From Zygnema cylindricum (Eukaryota > Streptophyta > Zygnematophyceae > Zygnematales > Zygnemataceae): a DNA stretch of 64,000 nt. The translations under genes were made by a program, and so were the position numbers. The notes under the pieces are model-generated. The model was not told the origin of the DNA and did no database searches. It saw nothing but the letters and a program-made list of their open reading frames with translations. Below are positions 11,967 through 22,799 of the stretch, piece after piece. The stretch spans positions 62,001 to 126,000 of the forward strand of contig JBBHKE010002440.1 of the NCBI GenBank assembly GCA_037447655.1. Direction: 5' to 3'. How positions within the stretch are numbered: position 1 is the stretch's first letter; each line of letters opens with the position of its first letter.

Positions 11967-12913
11967 GCCATGGTTTCCCGATTTTGTTTTTTCGTCCTTT
12001 CTCACTCTATTTTCCATCAAAATACGCCCAAAGACAGTCAAAAGTAATCTCTTTTAGAGATATTTCATTTGATATCAACATTGCCTTTTTTCATTGCAAG
12101 GGTTGTGAGATAGACGTGGTAGTGGGAGAGGAGAGAGAAAGAGGCTCTTTCATGGAATTCGCTTTTATAGAATGGCATCCGTTGCTCGAGAACCCTCCAC
12201 GGCCCCTGCACGGACAAAAGTTCGTACAAGCTGGAATGGAGAGTGGTTTTTTTTTTTTGGTTCTCCGCGTATTGCAAAAAAAAAAAAAAACCTTCGACGC
12301 GTGCGACAACTTCTGCCTATTCGTTCACATCACAAAACTTTAGTGAAAAAGCACCTTGCGAGGTTATTTGAGTAGAAGTTTGAATATGAGATGGAGGGAC
12401 GTGAAAGTGGGTCGAAATACGCTAAATGACTACCGGTTTGAAGTTGACCCAAATTTTAATATGGTAATTTCATTTTTTTGGTACTGCTGCATATTTTATC
12501 GTTGCGGGTTTAGTTTTGGATGAAAACGACAGGAAAAAACTTTTACTCTATCACATAGGAAAGTGCCCTTACCTCTCAATCGCAACAGTCAGATCCATTG
12601 TCCGACATGTGTGTACGGGGAAATGACGTTTTAAGAGACTATAAAAACATCAACACTAATAGCGATTCACGGTGTAGCGTTTACACACGTGTTAAAATGT
12701 TTACATTGGTGTTTAACCTACCTGGCCGTTCGGATGAGCACGTCGCGACAAAATGCTTGGTACGGGCGTGTGTGGACAATAATTTTGTCGTCGGACCATG
12801 AAAAACAAATGACACGAAACAGCCAAATTGTCCACAACTCGTGTCCTTTTGTTTCATGACACGCGGCTGACTACGGTACACCGCCAATCGTTATTAGCGT
12901 GTAAGTTTTTTTA
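11967..12913. repeat. 947-bp identical core of inverted repeat (left copy)
   Basis: By reading, it matches the reverse complement of 27,644-28,590 base for base, including T12 and A15 homopolymers. Homology outside both edges is visibly diverged. Confidence 0.75.
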
Positions 12914-13094
12914 GCGTATACGAATAGTTATCATGGTTTACGCTTATTGGGAATTTGAAAATTTTCGAAGAAATCGTCTATTCTAATTAGGAATTAGAGT
13001 TTTTTTTAAATAGTGTGGATAATTCTATTTGAGAATAAAAAAAAAATGCGGGACGGAATTAGTGTACACAACGCTAATAACGATTGGCGGTGTA
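12877..13094. mobile_element. 218-bp MITE, TACACCGCC subfamily
   Basis: It starts TACACCGCCAATCGTTATTA and ends with the reverse complement of the same word, so the terminal inverted repeats are about 24 bp. A related element of different interior occupies the corresponding place in the other arm (27,480-27,680). No coding capacity. Confidence 0.65.
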
Positions 13095-13497
13095 CTGTTC
13101 ACGGATGAGCGTCCGTACTACAGTAACGGGCCGAGGATACGACGGAAAGCGTCCGTACCTAAGTCCTGCAGTGAAAGTCAAAACGATCCTAAGCTGATCT
13201 CCTGTACTTTCAGACTGCTGACATTCCGACAACAGCGGATTTGTGCAATCTTTGCCGGCAAGATTTGGCACGTGAAGCCGGGAAATGTCGGTGATAGATA
13301 ATATTAAAAAGTTGCGTTTGTGGAAGCCGCTCCATGCATTCAGTCTATTATTAGTATGGAGAATCTGTACGGATAGCGGCGCCGAGCAGAAACGTGTTAG
13401 GTTGTTAGTAACCGACATTTTTAACACTTCAACATTTGAAATTTGCGAGCCAAGACAGGACAAAGCAGCTGCGTGACGTCATGAAAATCAAATATAG

Positions 13498-13695
13498 TAC
13501 ACCGTGTATCGCTATTAGTGTTAACAAAATTTTCGCCACTTAAAACATCATTTTTCAATTTGAAACCGCCGTTTGGAAGCTGAAAACCTTACCTTTCAAT
13601 CTCAACCGTCAGATCTATAATCCGACATGTGTGTACGGAGAAAAAATGTTTTAAAAGGCTAAAAAACATCAACACTGTTAGCGATTCACGGTGTA
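13498..13695. mobile_element. 198-bp MITE, TACACCGTG subfamily
   Basis: The left end is TACACCGTGTATCGCTATTA. The right end is the reverse complement of TACACCGTGAATCGCTAACA. Similarity of the two ends continues inward to about 55-60 bases ('cttaaaacat' on both sides). Terminal TA dinucleotides may be part of a TA target duplication, as in Tc1/mariner MITEs, but the superfamily is not certain. Confidence 0.65.
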
Positions 13696-13845
13696 CCGCC
13701 AAAAGCTCAATGATTGGGATAGTGGCGGAAAATAGAGCGGACCTGCCATTTTATTACACGTGTAAGGAAAAAAAATCAGGTTTCACTAATAATTCCGGTG
13801 AAAATTTTGAAAGAACGTCCTTTGGCTGTCGCAAAACAAATGACA

Positions 13846-14826
13846 TGAAACAGCCAAAGAGCACTTTGCCAAATAGTGCCCTGATTTCTTGCAAAAATGA
13901 CACGGTCCCTTTGAAACCCTTGGTCTGAACTCATCGGTCTGGTTTTTTTTCCCCACCCCCCCCCCCCTCCATAACTTCCTATCGGTTTTCTTGGATCTTT
14001 ATTCCTCCAATCGGTCCCAACTGCGAAGGCTTGGCCGCTCTTTCCTCCCCTTTGGATCTCTATCGTATTCTCTCGGACTAGAATCTTCCTTATCACGGAG
14101 TTCCACGTCCACTTAGAATCTAGTAGGTCTTGTACACGGTTAACTATATTCTCATAATCATCGGGCAACTTCCTGTGTAGACAGTTCACTTTTATTTTTT
14201 TTAGTTTCTACCTTTCCTGCACTCTCTGACTCCATAAACAGTGTAACAAGTTCATTACAAAAATCTAGCATTTTTCATCCTTTGTATTCATATGCATCTA
14301 TTTTCTCATCTGTCAGCTGTTGTTGCTAAATCGTACCACTTCGGTACATTTCTATGAGTGCCACCCATATATCGGATGCCCTTTCCACATGCAAATGAGG
14401 TGATGCAAGTCTTTGGGTGAGGTGATGAAGTATGAAGTGATTTGCCGCCATGTTATTGTTATCCTAGGTATCAATATCATTCTCGTCATTCCTCATAAAA
14501 GGTGACATGAAAGCCGATCCAGTTGCTATAGGTCTTGCAATCGGTGTGATTGTCTCCTTTTCTTTCTTTTTTTCCATCACAATGATTTCCCCATCCTCAC
14601 TCTCCTCTGGTGGAGCTGAATCTTTTTTTCTTGTAAATTTGGGTCCTGCAAACCTTAGAGGAATGCTCAGGCTGGATGGACGCCTCGCTCGTCCACTCAT
14701 TATCCCCCATAACCTTTTCTCACACAGAGCTCTTCATATCATAATCTCCGCAAAAAAAAAGCCCGTTCCGCTAAAGAGGGGCTCTTTTTAGGGTGGGCAT
14801 ATAACCTATAATTTTGAGACCTCCAT
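13846..14826 (-). pseudogene. element G gag
   Basis: Gag begins at 14,826 inside the LTR (MEVSKL, then a stop in place of Gln). It runs through the capsid-like region (KMLDFCNELVTLFMESESAGK around 14,240) and RKLPDDYENIVNRVQDLLDSKWTW (13,776-14,189) to a CHFCKKSGH zinc-knuckle remnant near 13,890. The Gly-rich linker GGGG comes from a C11 run near 13,960. Stops and frameshifts inactivate it. It is closest to the gag of J and K by eye. Confidence 0.8.
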
Positions 14827-15796
14827 AGGTCTTCAGTGTAGGCAGCTCACACGAAGCCTCTAAGATAGCCTTACCAGGTTTCACCAAAATAGCTTACTTA
14901 GAGTTAATAACTGTAGCTTCACCCGGTGAAGCAAGGATTTCTGAGTCAATAGCAAAATTAAATGTTTTATCCAGTTAGTTATGAATGGCCAAAGATGGCC
15001 TATAAATACAGAGTGCCCTTAGAGAGAGAGGCAAATACCTCTAAAATTGTTTAAGTCTTAAAACCTCTCTCTAAACCCCCTTCTAATGAAGTACGGTACG
15101 AATCACATGACTGTGCAATATAAAAAAGTACGGGTGCTGAAGTACTTTCTGTACGACCCGTGTACGGCATGGCCATAAAGGTGACGATTATCACATCCGA
15201 ACTTGTTATGATGCTTCTTGAAGATTGCGTAAATTCATGAGATATTGCCACGTGTCATCCGGTGCGCCAGTGACCGAAAACCGCCAAGGCGGCCATTCCG
15301 CAATGTCGGCTCGCACCATGGCTGACCGATCCAAGTTTGCTTTTAATACAAGCAGTCGAAGTAAATGTCTCTAACATTTGTTTCGTGCGGTGTACAAAGT
15401 ACAACGGAATCTATGCTCTAAAAGTTTGTTCTGATAGTTAAATGGAATTCCCTATGCGTACATCTTTAAATAGTTGCCGTACCCTATACATCTCAACACA
15501 AGTCCTTAACTATAAGATAAAGCTAATGGCTACTGGCTCTTCTGACGGACGGTTAGAACCAGGAACAAATCTTGGTTCCGAAGTGTTTTTGGTAAGGTCT
15601 AATCTTAGCCTATTCCCTGTCTCCTTGGGAAGCATAGGCAGCCATGGCTCTAATTCCCTCTCCAGTTTTTAGTGACTGCAACAAGTGTGGGGACTTTGAG
15701 AGTGGAGTGAGAAGCCGGTTGCCTTTGCTGTTTTAATCTTTTATTTTAATCTCTTCAGATCTAGAAAATACAAAACAAAAACCTTTAATTTCTACA
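14807..15796 (-). repeat. 5' LTR of fragment G
   Basis: On the minus strand it starts TGTAGAAATTAAAGG, is 990 bp long, and ends ATTATA, where relatives end ATTGCA. It contains CACGTG at 15,249-15,254, GTAC clusters at about 15,090-15,170, and a diverged tRNA-like block at about 15,513-15,595. The primer site next to it (14,792-14,806) reads GGTGGGCATATAACC, a mutated form of the internal iMet site. Confidence 0.82.
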
Positions 15797-16195
15797 TACT
15801 GCAAAGTTTCTTTGTTTTTGTTGTCATTTTTTGTAGAAGTACAAGAGAGTACGAGAGAGTGAAAATGCGGTGAAAAACTTTTCAGTTTATATAGTTATGT
15901 TTTCTTATACTCGATCTTGCGATGGATGGAAAATGATGCTTCCGCATGTGAGGTGACATACTGATTTAAGAGTACTTCGGTGGTGCTTTTGAGATACACC
16001 GATCCCATCATATAGTACTAACTTGCTTGTAGACTCTTTCACCTGAGCGTTGTATGAATCTGTTTCACTTTAAGTACTTTTGCAACGTCAGATGTTATGT
16101 ATAGTAGGCCATGTAAAATTTTATCTCTTTTTTAATTGTTTATTTTAAACAGAAAATACTTTTCTCATCTTTTTTACTCTCGGCTAGTGATTTTG
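15797..16195. other. AT-rich spacer between G and H
   Basis: No gene or repeat recognised. The DNA probably continues at 22,800, since element H was inserted between. Confidence 0.5.
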
Positions 16196-16657
16196 TGTTA
16201 GGTTCATTGTGAAACGGCCTCTAAGTTCTGTTGAGTGTAGTAATATTTATTTGTTAGTAACGTGTAATTTTGTTTGGCATAGTTTGTTAGTTTTGTTTTT
16301 AGTTTGGTCTTGTTTGTGTTTTGGTTGTTGTGTACTTCAGTACTTTATATTTGTACGGCGGTATTTTGTGTTGTGCAGTACCGCGTACAGTATGTCCTTT
16401 CGGTAGTACTTTGTTTTGATTGGTTCGCGCGCGTACTTTTGTACGACGTGTGATTGTGTAGTACTTTGGTGTATCTGCTAGTTTCGTGAGAAGGTATTTA
16501 GGACTTAATCGTTTTTGGGAAAGTTCATCTTTTGTAAGAGGGGGGAAAAGTTCCGGTGAAATATATTTATCTTTTGGTGGAGTTCTCTCATCTTGCAATC
16601 TTTGCTTCCGGAAATTCATCTGTCTTTTTTCTATCATCTTGTGAATTGATCCTTACA
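16196..16657 (+). repeat. 5' LTR of H
   Basis: It runs from TGTTAGGTTCATTGTG to ATCCTTACA. It matches 21,574-21,885 plus 22,650-22,799 of the 3' LTR. It contains repeated GTAC words around 16,330-16,470 and 'gattggttcgcgcgcgtac'. Confidence 0.92.
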
Positions 16658-16659
16658 AG

Positions 16660-16671
16660 TGGTATTGAAGC
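16660..16671 (+). other. primer binding site of H
   Basis: TGGTATTGAAGC lies two bases after the LTR. It agrees with 9 of 12 bases of the standard tRNA-iMet 3'-end site. Confidence 0.75.
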
Positions 16672-16698
16672 TAGTGTGCTCCTTTAAGAGTTTTCAAG

Positions 16699-18078
16699 GT
16701 GGCAAGTCTTGCCGCCATGGGGGGAAAGAAGATGTCTACCTCTACACCTTCTCCTATTGCGGCTCCTAATCCGGATCCACTAGATCTGTCGGATCTGGCC
16801 GATTCATCTCCAGATCAGAGTGTGAAAGATTTCGGCTTTGGAGAAGAGGCTTTGGTTGGGGCTTCTCCCTCCAACCCACTTCTAAAAGGAGAGGAATAAA
16901 AACAAGAAGGGGTGGCGTTGACCGAAGATCGCCTCAATGAGTTGTTCGATGGCTTTCTCACTCTTGTAGATCAATGGATCACGGATGCCAATCGGAAGGG
17001 GAAGTTTAAGGTGGAGGAGGATGCGATCTAGGATTATTTGGAGGTAGCTTCGGATGGAGGAGTCAAGAATGATGATGCCTTGAGGGAGATTCTCCGTAGA
17101 GGGAAGTTTGTGATAAAAAATGACTCAGATCTAGAATATGAATCCGATGATAAGTCACTAATCTCGTCGATGCCGGGGAAGATTTTCCTTTTCAATTGAT
17201 CTAATTATCAAATTTGGAAGAAATATATTAAGGCACAACTCATTCTTTGTCATCTTTGGAAGATCGTAAATGGAGAGGAGAAAATGCCAATCGATGATCC
17301 GAAAGCTCGTCGCCTTTGGAAAAAGAAAAATCTTGCCGCCATCACCGGTCTCATGCAATCATGCACCTCATCGGTACACGATCATTTCCTTACCCAAGAT
17401 ACGGCTCACGAGTGTTGGAAGGCTCTTGAGGGCCAATTTGAGAATGGACTACAAACTAACTGGCAATGTGCATACACGGACTTTATTCAATTTAAGATAA
17501 AGTCTAACGAATCGATCGATGATTCGATCAAGCGATATAATATTATTGTGGAGCAACTCTTGAATAACGACCGGATTATTATCGAGGAGGATAAAGTGAT
17601 CAGTCTCATCAATGCTTTAACCGATAATCTCACTTACCTCAAGGAAATTCTTTGGTCACAAACAAATCCGAGTTATGAGATTATTGTAAATTACCTCAAG
17701 ACAACCGAGAGAAAAATCGCGGAGGTCTTCCTAAGGCTTTGGCCAAGGGTGGATCTCTGAACACATCCTCCCAAGAACCCGTAGATCTAAATTTTCTCCG
17801 TGGGGGGAGAGGGGGAAGGGGAAGAGGAGACGGATCTAGGGGAAGGGGGAGAAGCATCGAAAGGAGGGGAAACTTTCCCGATCAACCTCCTTTCCAAGAC
17901 CAGTTTGCAGTCACATGTTTTCGCTACAACAAAGTCGGTCATATGTCCAAAGTCATGCCCGGATAAAGATAAACAATGCCATTATTGCGGAAAATGGGGA
18001 CATATTAGTCCCCAACGCTACCCGAGATCTAATAATGGCGGTGGCCGGCGGCCTCGCGGTAGGCAACAAATTCTTTGA
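16699..18078 (+). pseudogene. element H gag
   Basis: The likely start is ATG 16,699 or 16,717 (MGGKKMSTSTPSPIAAP). The frame breaks at 16,897 and again later. The clearest part is 17,284-17,760: a UBN2-type gag domain (CHLWKIVNGEE upstream, then LWKKKNLAAITGLMQSC, CWKALEGQFENG, IDDSIKRYNIIVEQL). After that comes an Arg/Gly-rich linker and two knuckle remnants (CFRYNKVGHMSK and CHYCGKWGHISPQ) at 17,912-18,025. Frameshifts near 17,750 and 17,960 separate these modules. The two-knuckle layout differs from the single knuckle of the other elements here. Confidence 0.82.
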
Positions 18079-18229
18079 GCGGCAAATTGTGATTTAGAGG
18101 TGGAAGGCGTGTGGCCGTTAGCAATGCCGTTGTGAAGGAGAACAAAATGAGGGGGAAGACGAAATGACGACATTCTCAATATTAAGCGATACGTACAATT
18201 TGTTTTCAAACGATACGCAAAACGACAAG

Positions 18230-19990
18230 AAATGAATCATTGACTCCTGCGCCTCACATCACGTTTGTACGGATAGCAAACTTTTCGAAGAAATGCGTGC
18301 TTTAACCGTATCGAAAAGAACTACGGTCGCAAGTGCTCAAGTCATTTCCGTCGATACAGTTGGTACTGTACAACTTGACTTAATTTTGCTAGATCCAAAT
18401 GGATCTGAGCAAATCTCTGAGATCCAACTCCTCAACGTATTCTATATAGCGAACGGCTCAGCAAATCTTTTGAGCGTACCTCAAATCCAAATATCTGGCG
18501 CGAGTGTGTACGTTTTGGGTGATTCCACGATCAAAATCGTACGATCTGATGGAATTACCATTGGTGATGGAGAAGTACTTGACGCTTTCCATAGTCGTCT
18601 CTTATGGATGAGTCCAAAGTTAAAACATAATGATGACGAAATCATTAGACAGATTGCAAAAATCAAGGGAGATCTAACGCTATGGCATCATCGTATGTGC
18701 CATACGTAAGAGCAGAATCTGAAGCGTATGATCAAAGCCGATTGCACGCGCGGCTTGGATCTGACGTCTGGCGAAAAAGTCAACGGCTTTACCGGAGGTA
18801 GTCAAGGGGGTCAGATCCGTAAACCTCAGCCTTCTAAATTCGCAAATTTCCGGTCAACGCATCCACTTGAAAAAGTACATGTGGATCTATGTGGGGATGT
18901 TAAGCCAGAGAGTTTGGGGGGAAACAAATATGTTATGGTGATTGTGGACCATTATTCAAGGTTCACATGAGTATATCTTCTCAAACATAATTCCGATACA
19001 TCCGCAAAATTTGAGGAGAGGTATGTCATGGCTGAACGACAATGTGAACAGAAATTAAAGGCGGTTCGATCGGATAATGGCGGAGAGTTCAAAGCGTTTT
19101 ATTTTTATTGCAAGAAATGGGGGATCCAACAAGAATTTATGACATTATACTCACCGGAATCGAATAGAATTACGAAGCCGAAAAATTGAACCCTTCAAGA
19201 AATGGCTCATTTGATGATTCCCGGATCACGGAGGAAAAAGTATTTGTGGGAGATCACGATCTTAGCGACTAGTGCCTTACAACGGTCGGCTTACCTTTAT
19301 TTCGGGGGATAAGACTCCTGAAAAAATTTGGCATGGTCGAGAGCCCTCATTACATCATTTACGCATTTGGGGATGTTGAGCGACGGTCTACATCAAATCG
19401 GTAAAACGACGAGGTAAAATTTCTTCTCGTAGTTGATTGGGAATTTTTGTCGGGTATAGCTCCAAAGGGAGTTTATACTGAGTATATGATCCGATGCGTC
19501 ATGTAGTGGAAGAGAGTCGTAATGTCAATTTTCATGAGGATCTCAAAGTTGATATTTCTCGTTCCGAAAAATTCTCTACAAATCATGATTTTCATAAAGT
19601 GAATGAATTTCTCTCTTTTCCTCACCTAGATGAGTTGGATTCCGAAAATGAGGCTGATCCGATTGTCAATATTAAGAATGGGAAAGCTAATTCCGAAAGT
19701 AATCAGGAATTAGTTAATTTTGACGAGATCCGAAGTGAAAAATCCCTAATGTCTTCGGATATTTGTCGATCAAAAAACTCTAAATCTCCAAGTGTTTCTT
19801 CCCACGAGGAAGAACCCGAATTTGAAAAATCCGCAAACAAACACGAAAATGAAATTTCATTGAGAAGGAGTCAACGTGAGACAACGGGGAAGAAACCGGA
19901 TTGGTTGTCATTTGATCGCAAAGGGGGAAATGTCGAAAATTTCCATTACTCTATTTTGGCCGCCTCCGAGGAGGCATTTCTTTTTTAGCA
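18230..19990 (+). pseudogene. element H protease-integrase
   Basis: The protease motif reads IIDSCASHHVCTD at about 18,235-18,275 (DSGA changed to DSCA), followed by the flap region to VLGDSTIKIVRSDG. The pre-integrase module LTLWHHRMCHT (18,675-18,709) is followed by a stop. The integrase shows KVHVDLCGDVKPESLGG, VIVDHYSRFT-stop, then VRSDNGGEFKAF at about 19,065 and LYSPESNRI at about 19,150, where the catalytic Glu follows. 19,494-19,988 is the acidic linker before the RT, ending RRSQRETTGKKPDWLSF. Several stops make it non-functional. Confidence 0.82.
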
Positions 19991-20009
19991 ATCACTAACG
20001 GAGAACATG

Positions 20010-21546
20010 CCCGGTGAACCCCAATCTTATGGCGATGCATGAGGATCTACGGCTTGGGAGGATAAGTGGAAACCGGCGTGGGAAAAAGAATTAAAATCAA
20101 TCATTGATGATAAAACATTTGAGGAAAGAAGTCTTCCAAAGGGAAAGAAAGCTATTGATGCTAAATGGATATTTAAAACAAAAACTGTTGCTACGAGGGA
20201 GATAATCAAATAAAAAGCTAGACTGGTATGTAAAGGCTTTCAACTCGTAGAGGGGGTTGACTATTCGGAAACATATGCACCGGTTGTTAAATTTGACTCG
20301 TTGAGAATGTTAATTGCGATTGCAGCCGCGGGGAACAAGCATATCCTCCAAATGGATGTGGAAACATCCTTCTTGAATAGAGAATTGGAGGAAGAGGTTT
20401 ATATGAAGGTGCCCGAAGGAGTGACTTCAAAGGGAGGAAAAGTATGGCGGCTGCGAAAATCCTTGTACGGATTGAAGCAAGCGCCGAGGACTTGGTACCT
20501 TCTTCTACATAAGGTACTCACTGACTTTGGCTTTGTACGTACAGTTTCAGAATCCGGAGTTTACGTTAAGGGAGAGGGAAAAGACCAAATTGTTTATTCT
20601 GTGTATGTCGATGACTTTCTAATGATTAGAAATACTTTCTATCTAATTAATGAGTTAAAAAAATCCCTTAGAGTACATTTTAAAGTGACAATTCTTGGAG
20701 AAATACGTTACATTTTGGGGATAGAAGTCATACGGTCGAGCGAGAATGTAATTAAGTTAAGCTCAATACAGTAGAGAGGTATTGATTAGATTTGGTATGA
20801 TTCGCGCGAAATCTGTCTCGACACCATTAGATCCAAAAGTACAATACAAAAATTACGAAGATGAAGAGAATATATTTGTCCCATACCGTGAAGCAAATGG
20901 TAGCTTAATATATCTAAGTGTAGGCACACGTCCGGATATTGCCGCAGCAGTTTTTATCGTCAGTCGTTATTGTAATGCTCCAAAAAAAAATCATTGGGAA
21001 ACAGTGAAATGAACATTTTGCTACTTGGTTAGTACAATCGAGTACGGCTTGGTCTTTACGTCCAAACGAAACGTTTTGCAGTGTATCCGTTACTATGACA
21101 CAGATAAGAGAGGAGAATTTGATAGTGGAAAATCCATGTCAGAGTACGCTTTACTTTTGGGCAGCGCGGCAGTTTCTTGGAGTTGGCGGCTCCAACCTAC
21201 GATTACGCTAAGTTCCACGGAGTCCATATACATGTCTGCGTGTCACACAGAAAAGGAGTCTGTGTGGATCAAAGAGATGCTCGGTGAGTGGGGCGTTTTG
21301 ATTGGCTGTCTACAGATTTTCATTGACAGCATGAGTTGGATGGCGCTTGTGAAAAATCCAGTCTTTCACAAACAAACAAAATAAATACGCATCAAGTGGC
21401 ACTTTGTACGGGATTTGGTTACAGCGAAGGAAATAGAGTTTTCATACGTGTCGACTTTGGAGGAGGCCGCAGATATGTTAAGTAAGGCGGCGGTCTATGA
21501 CGTACTTTTACGAGGTAGACCTAAGTTAGGTTGGTTTTCAGTTTGA
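20010..21546 (+). pseudogene. element H reverse transcriptase-RNase H
   Basis: The RT is best preserved at 20,301-20,774: MRMLIAIAAAGNKHILQMDVETSFLN, then LRKSLYGLKQAPRTWY and the catalytic YVDDFLMI. A stop at 20,210 and breaks at 20,774 and 21,012 interrupt the frame. RNase H (21,025-21,384) has ALLLGSAAVSWSWRLQ and STESIYMSACHTEKESVWIKEML, then a stop. The last codons read LGWFSV-stop at 21,546, just before the polypurine tract. It has the intact YVDD catalytic box but no continuous reading frame. Confidence 0.86.
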
Positions 21547-21562
21547 GATGGGGGTTCACAAT

Positions 21563-21573
21563 AAGAGGGGGAT
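21563..21573 (+). other. polypurine tract of H
   Basis: AAGAGGGGGAT lies directly before the 3' LTR (TGTTACG). It serves as plus-strand primer in reverse transcription. Confidence 0.75.
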
Positions 21574-21885
21574 TGTTACGTTCATTGTGAAACGACGTCG
21601 CAGTTCTTTTGAGCGCCGTAGTATTTATTTGTTAGTTATGTGTGATTTTGTTTGGCGTAGCATGTTAGTTTTGTTTTTAGTTTGGTCTTATTTTTGTTTT
21701 GGTTGTCTTATACTTCAGTAATCTATATTCGTACGGCGGTATTTTGTATTGTGCAGTAACGCGTACAATATGTTGTTTCGGTAGTACTTTGTTTTGATTG
21801 GTTCGCGCGCGTACTTTTGTACAACGTGCGATTGTGTAGTACTTTGGTATATTTGTTAGTTTCGTGAGAAGGTATTTAGGACTTA

Positions 21886-22646
21886 GGGTGAACCTCCATC
21901 AGGCGAAAAGTGGGGTTGTTTACCGGAAAAAGTGCATTTCCGTACAATTCCAGCTCATTGCCTTATAAGGCCGTACTGTTTTTTTTTTTTTTTTCAAAAC
22001 ATGATTACTGGAGATTCGTCAAGATTCTCCAAACTTTTGGGCGATAATATCGACCGTGCGGTTATGAATTTTTGAAGAAAAAGGTTACTTTCTCCGTAAA
22101 TGGTTAGTGTCCCCAGCGAGGACACTAGCCATTTACCGGACGTGTAAAACGTTTAAGCGTGGAAAGGTCACGTACAAGCCACGCGCCTTCAGACATATTC
22201 CACGCGACTTCAGACAGGCAGCAATCAGATACAACGATAACCACCAAAAAAAGTTTGTTGAAGAATGTGTCGTGATGCTCCACCACCATCTATGGTCAAC
22301 CTGAATTTGTTGCGCCTACTGTCTTCAAAGTTTCGATTTGGTTACGACAAAACAAGAACGTAGAAATTGTACACCTCTGGTACAACGACAAAACACGAAC
22401 ATACAAAATGTACATTCGCGTACTTTATTTTGCGGTTGGTTGTACGAATACGACTTTGGAAACTTTGCTTTTGGAATCTTTGATGACGCTCGCCGTCAGA
22501 ACAGGAATCTACGTGCATCCAATCGAAAAAAAAGGCGTAAGCGATAGATTCCATTGCTGCCACGACGTGATGGAGAAGTGAACGAAATATTAGTGTCAGT
22601 AAACCTATCCGTAGCAGTACTGTCGGCGCCTGATGGAGAAGTGGCC
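21886..22646. mobile_element. 761-bp PIF/Harbinger-like MITE
   Basis: The terminal inverted repeats are GGGTGAACCTCCATCAGGCG and (reverse complement of the right end) GGCCACTTCTCCATCAGGCG, with the inner 12 bases identical. The target site TTA is duplicated (21,883-21,885 and 22,647-22,649), and the empty site is seen in the 5' LTR (GGACTTAATCG). A 3-bp TWA duplication and GG-starting repeats are typical of PIF/Harbinger. No transposase is visible. A second right-end-like word, 'gtgatggagaagtg', occurs at about 22,568-22,581. Confidence 0.82.
22096..22136. repeat. long hairpin inside the MITE
   Basis: GTAAATGGTTAGTGTCC is followed after 7 bases by GGACACTAGCCATTTAC. This is a 17-bp stem with one mismatch. 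Confidence 0.8.
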
Positions 22647-22799
22647 TTAGTCGGTTTTTGGAAAGTTCATCTTTTGTAACAGGGGGGAAAAGCTCTAATG
22701 AAATACATTTGTCTTTTGCTAGAGTTCTCTCATCTTGCAAACTTTGCTTCCGCAAATTCATCTATCTTTCTTCTATCATCTTGTGAATCGATCCTTACA

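Larger units (their letters stand above)
11565..13836 (+). repeat. left arm of large inverted repeat
   Basis: The arm runs from TGCACTCCTAATGTGG at 11,565 to TTTGGCTGTCGCAAAA at 13,836. Its reverse complement is at 26,626-29,020. The arms are diverged at both ends and in the 12,914-13,160 segment, but the core 11,967-12,913 reads as identical. Inside are several short TIR elements. No reliable gene was found; the 119-codon frame at 11,984 is low-complexity. Confidence 0.85.
13846..15796 (-). mobile_element. copia fragment G (5' LTR plus gag only)
   Basis: A minus-strand element is truncated after the gag zinc knuckle, where it meets the left inverted-repeat arm near 13,840-13,865. The protease, integrase, RT and 3' LTR are missing from the window. 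The truncation point coincides with the inner edge of the inverted repeat. Confidence 0.82.
16196..22799 (+). mobile_element. copia retrotransposon H (3'-tRNA primed lineage)
   Basis: This complete plus-strand element has a 462-bp 5' LTR and a 3' LTR enlarged to 1,226 bp by a MITE. Both LTRs begin TGTTA and end CCTTACA. The site after the 5' LTR, TGGTATTGAAGC, is near the usual plant copia site for the 3' end of tRNA-iMet (TGGTATCAGAGC). The order is gag, PR, IN, RT, RNase H. The flanking 5-mers TTTTG and TTTTC are a near-perfect target duplication. The coding region is broken by several stops. It belongs to a different lineage from the other elements. Confidence 0.92.
21574..22799 (+). repeat. 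3' LTR of H, split by a MITE
   Basis: The LTR matches 16,196-16,657 in two blocks, 21,574-21,885 and 22,650-22,799. The intervening 761 bp is the element below. Confidence 0.9.

Noticed and set aside
11984-12343. 119-codon open frame, present identically at 28,214-28,573 on the other strand
   Set aside because: It is only duplicated because the DNA is duplicated. It is low-complexity (runs of Phe and Lys from T/A homopolymers), has open antisense frames of similar length, and no recognisable domain.
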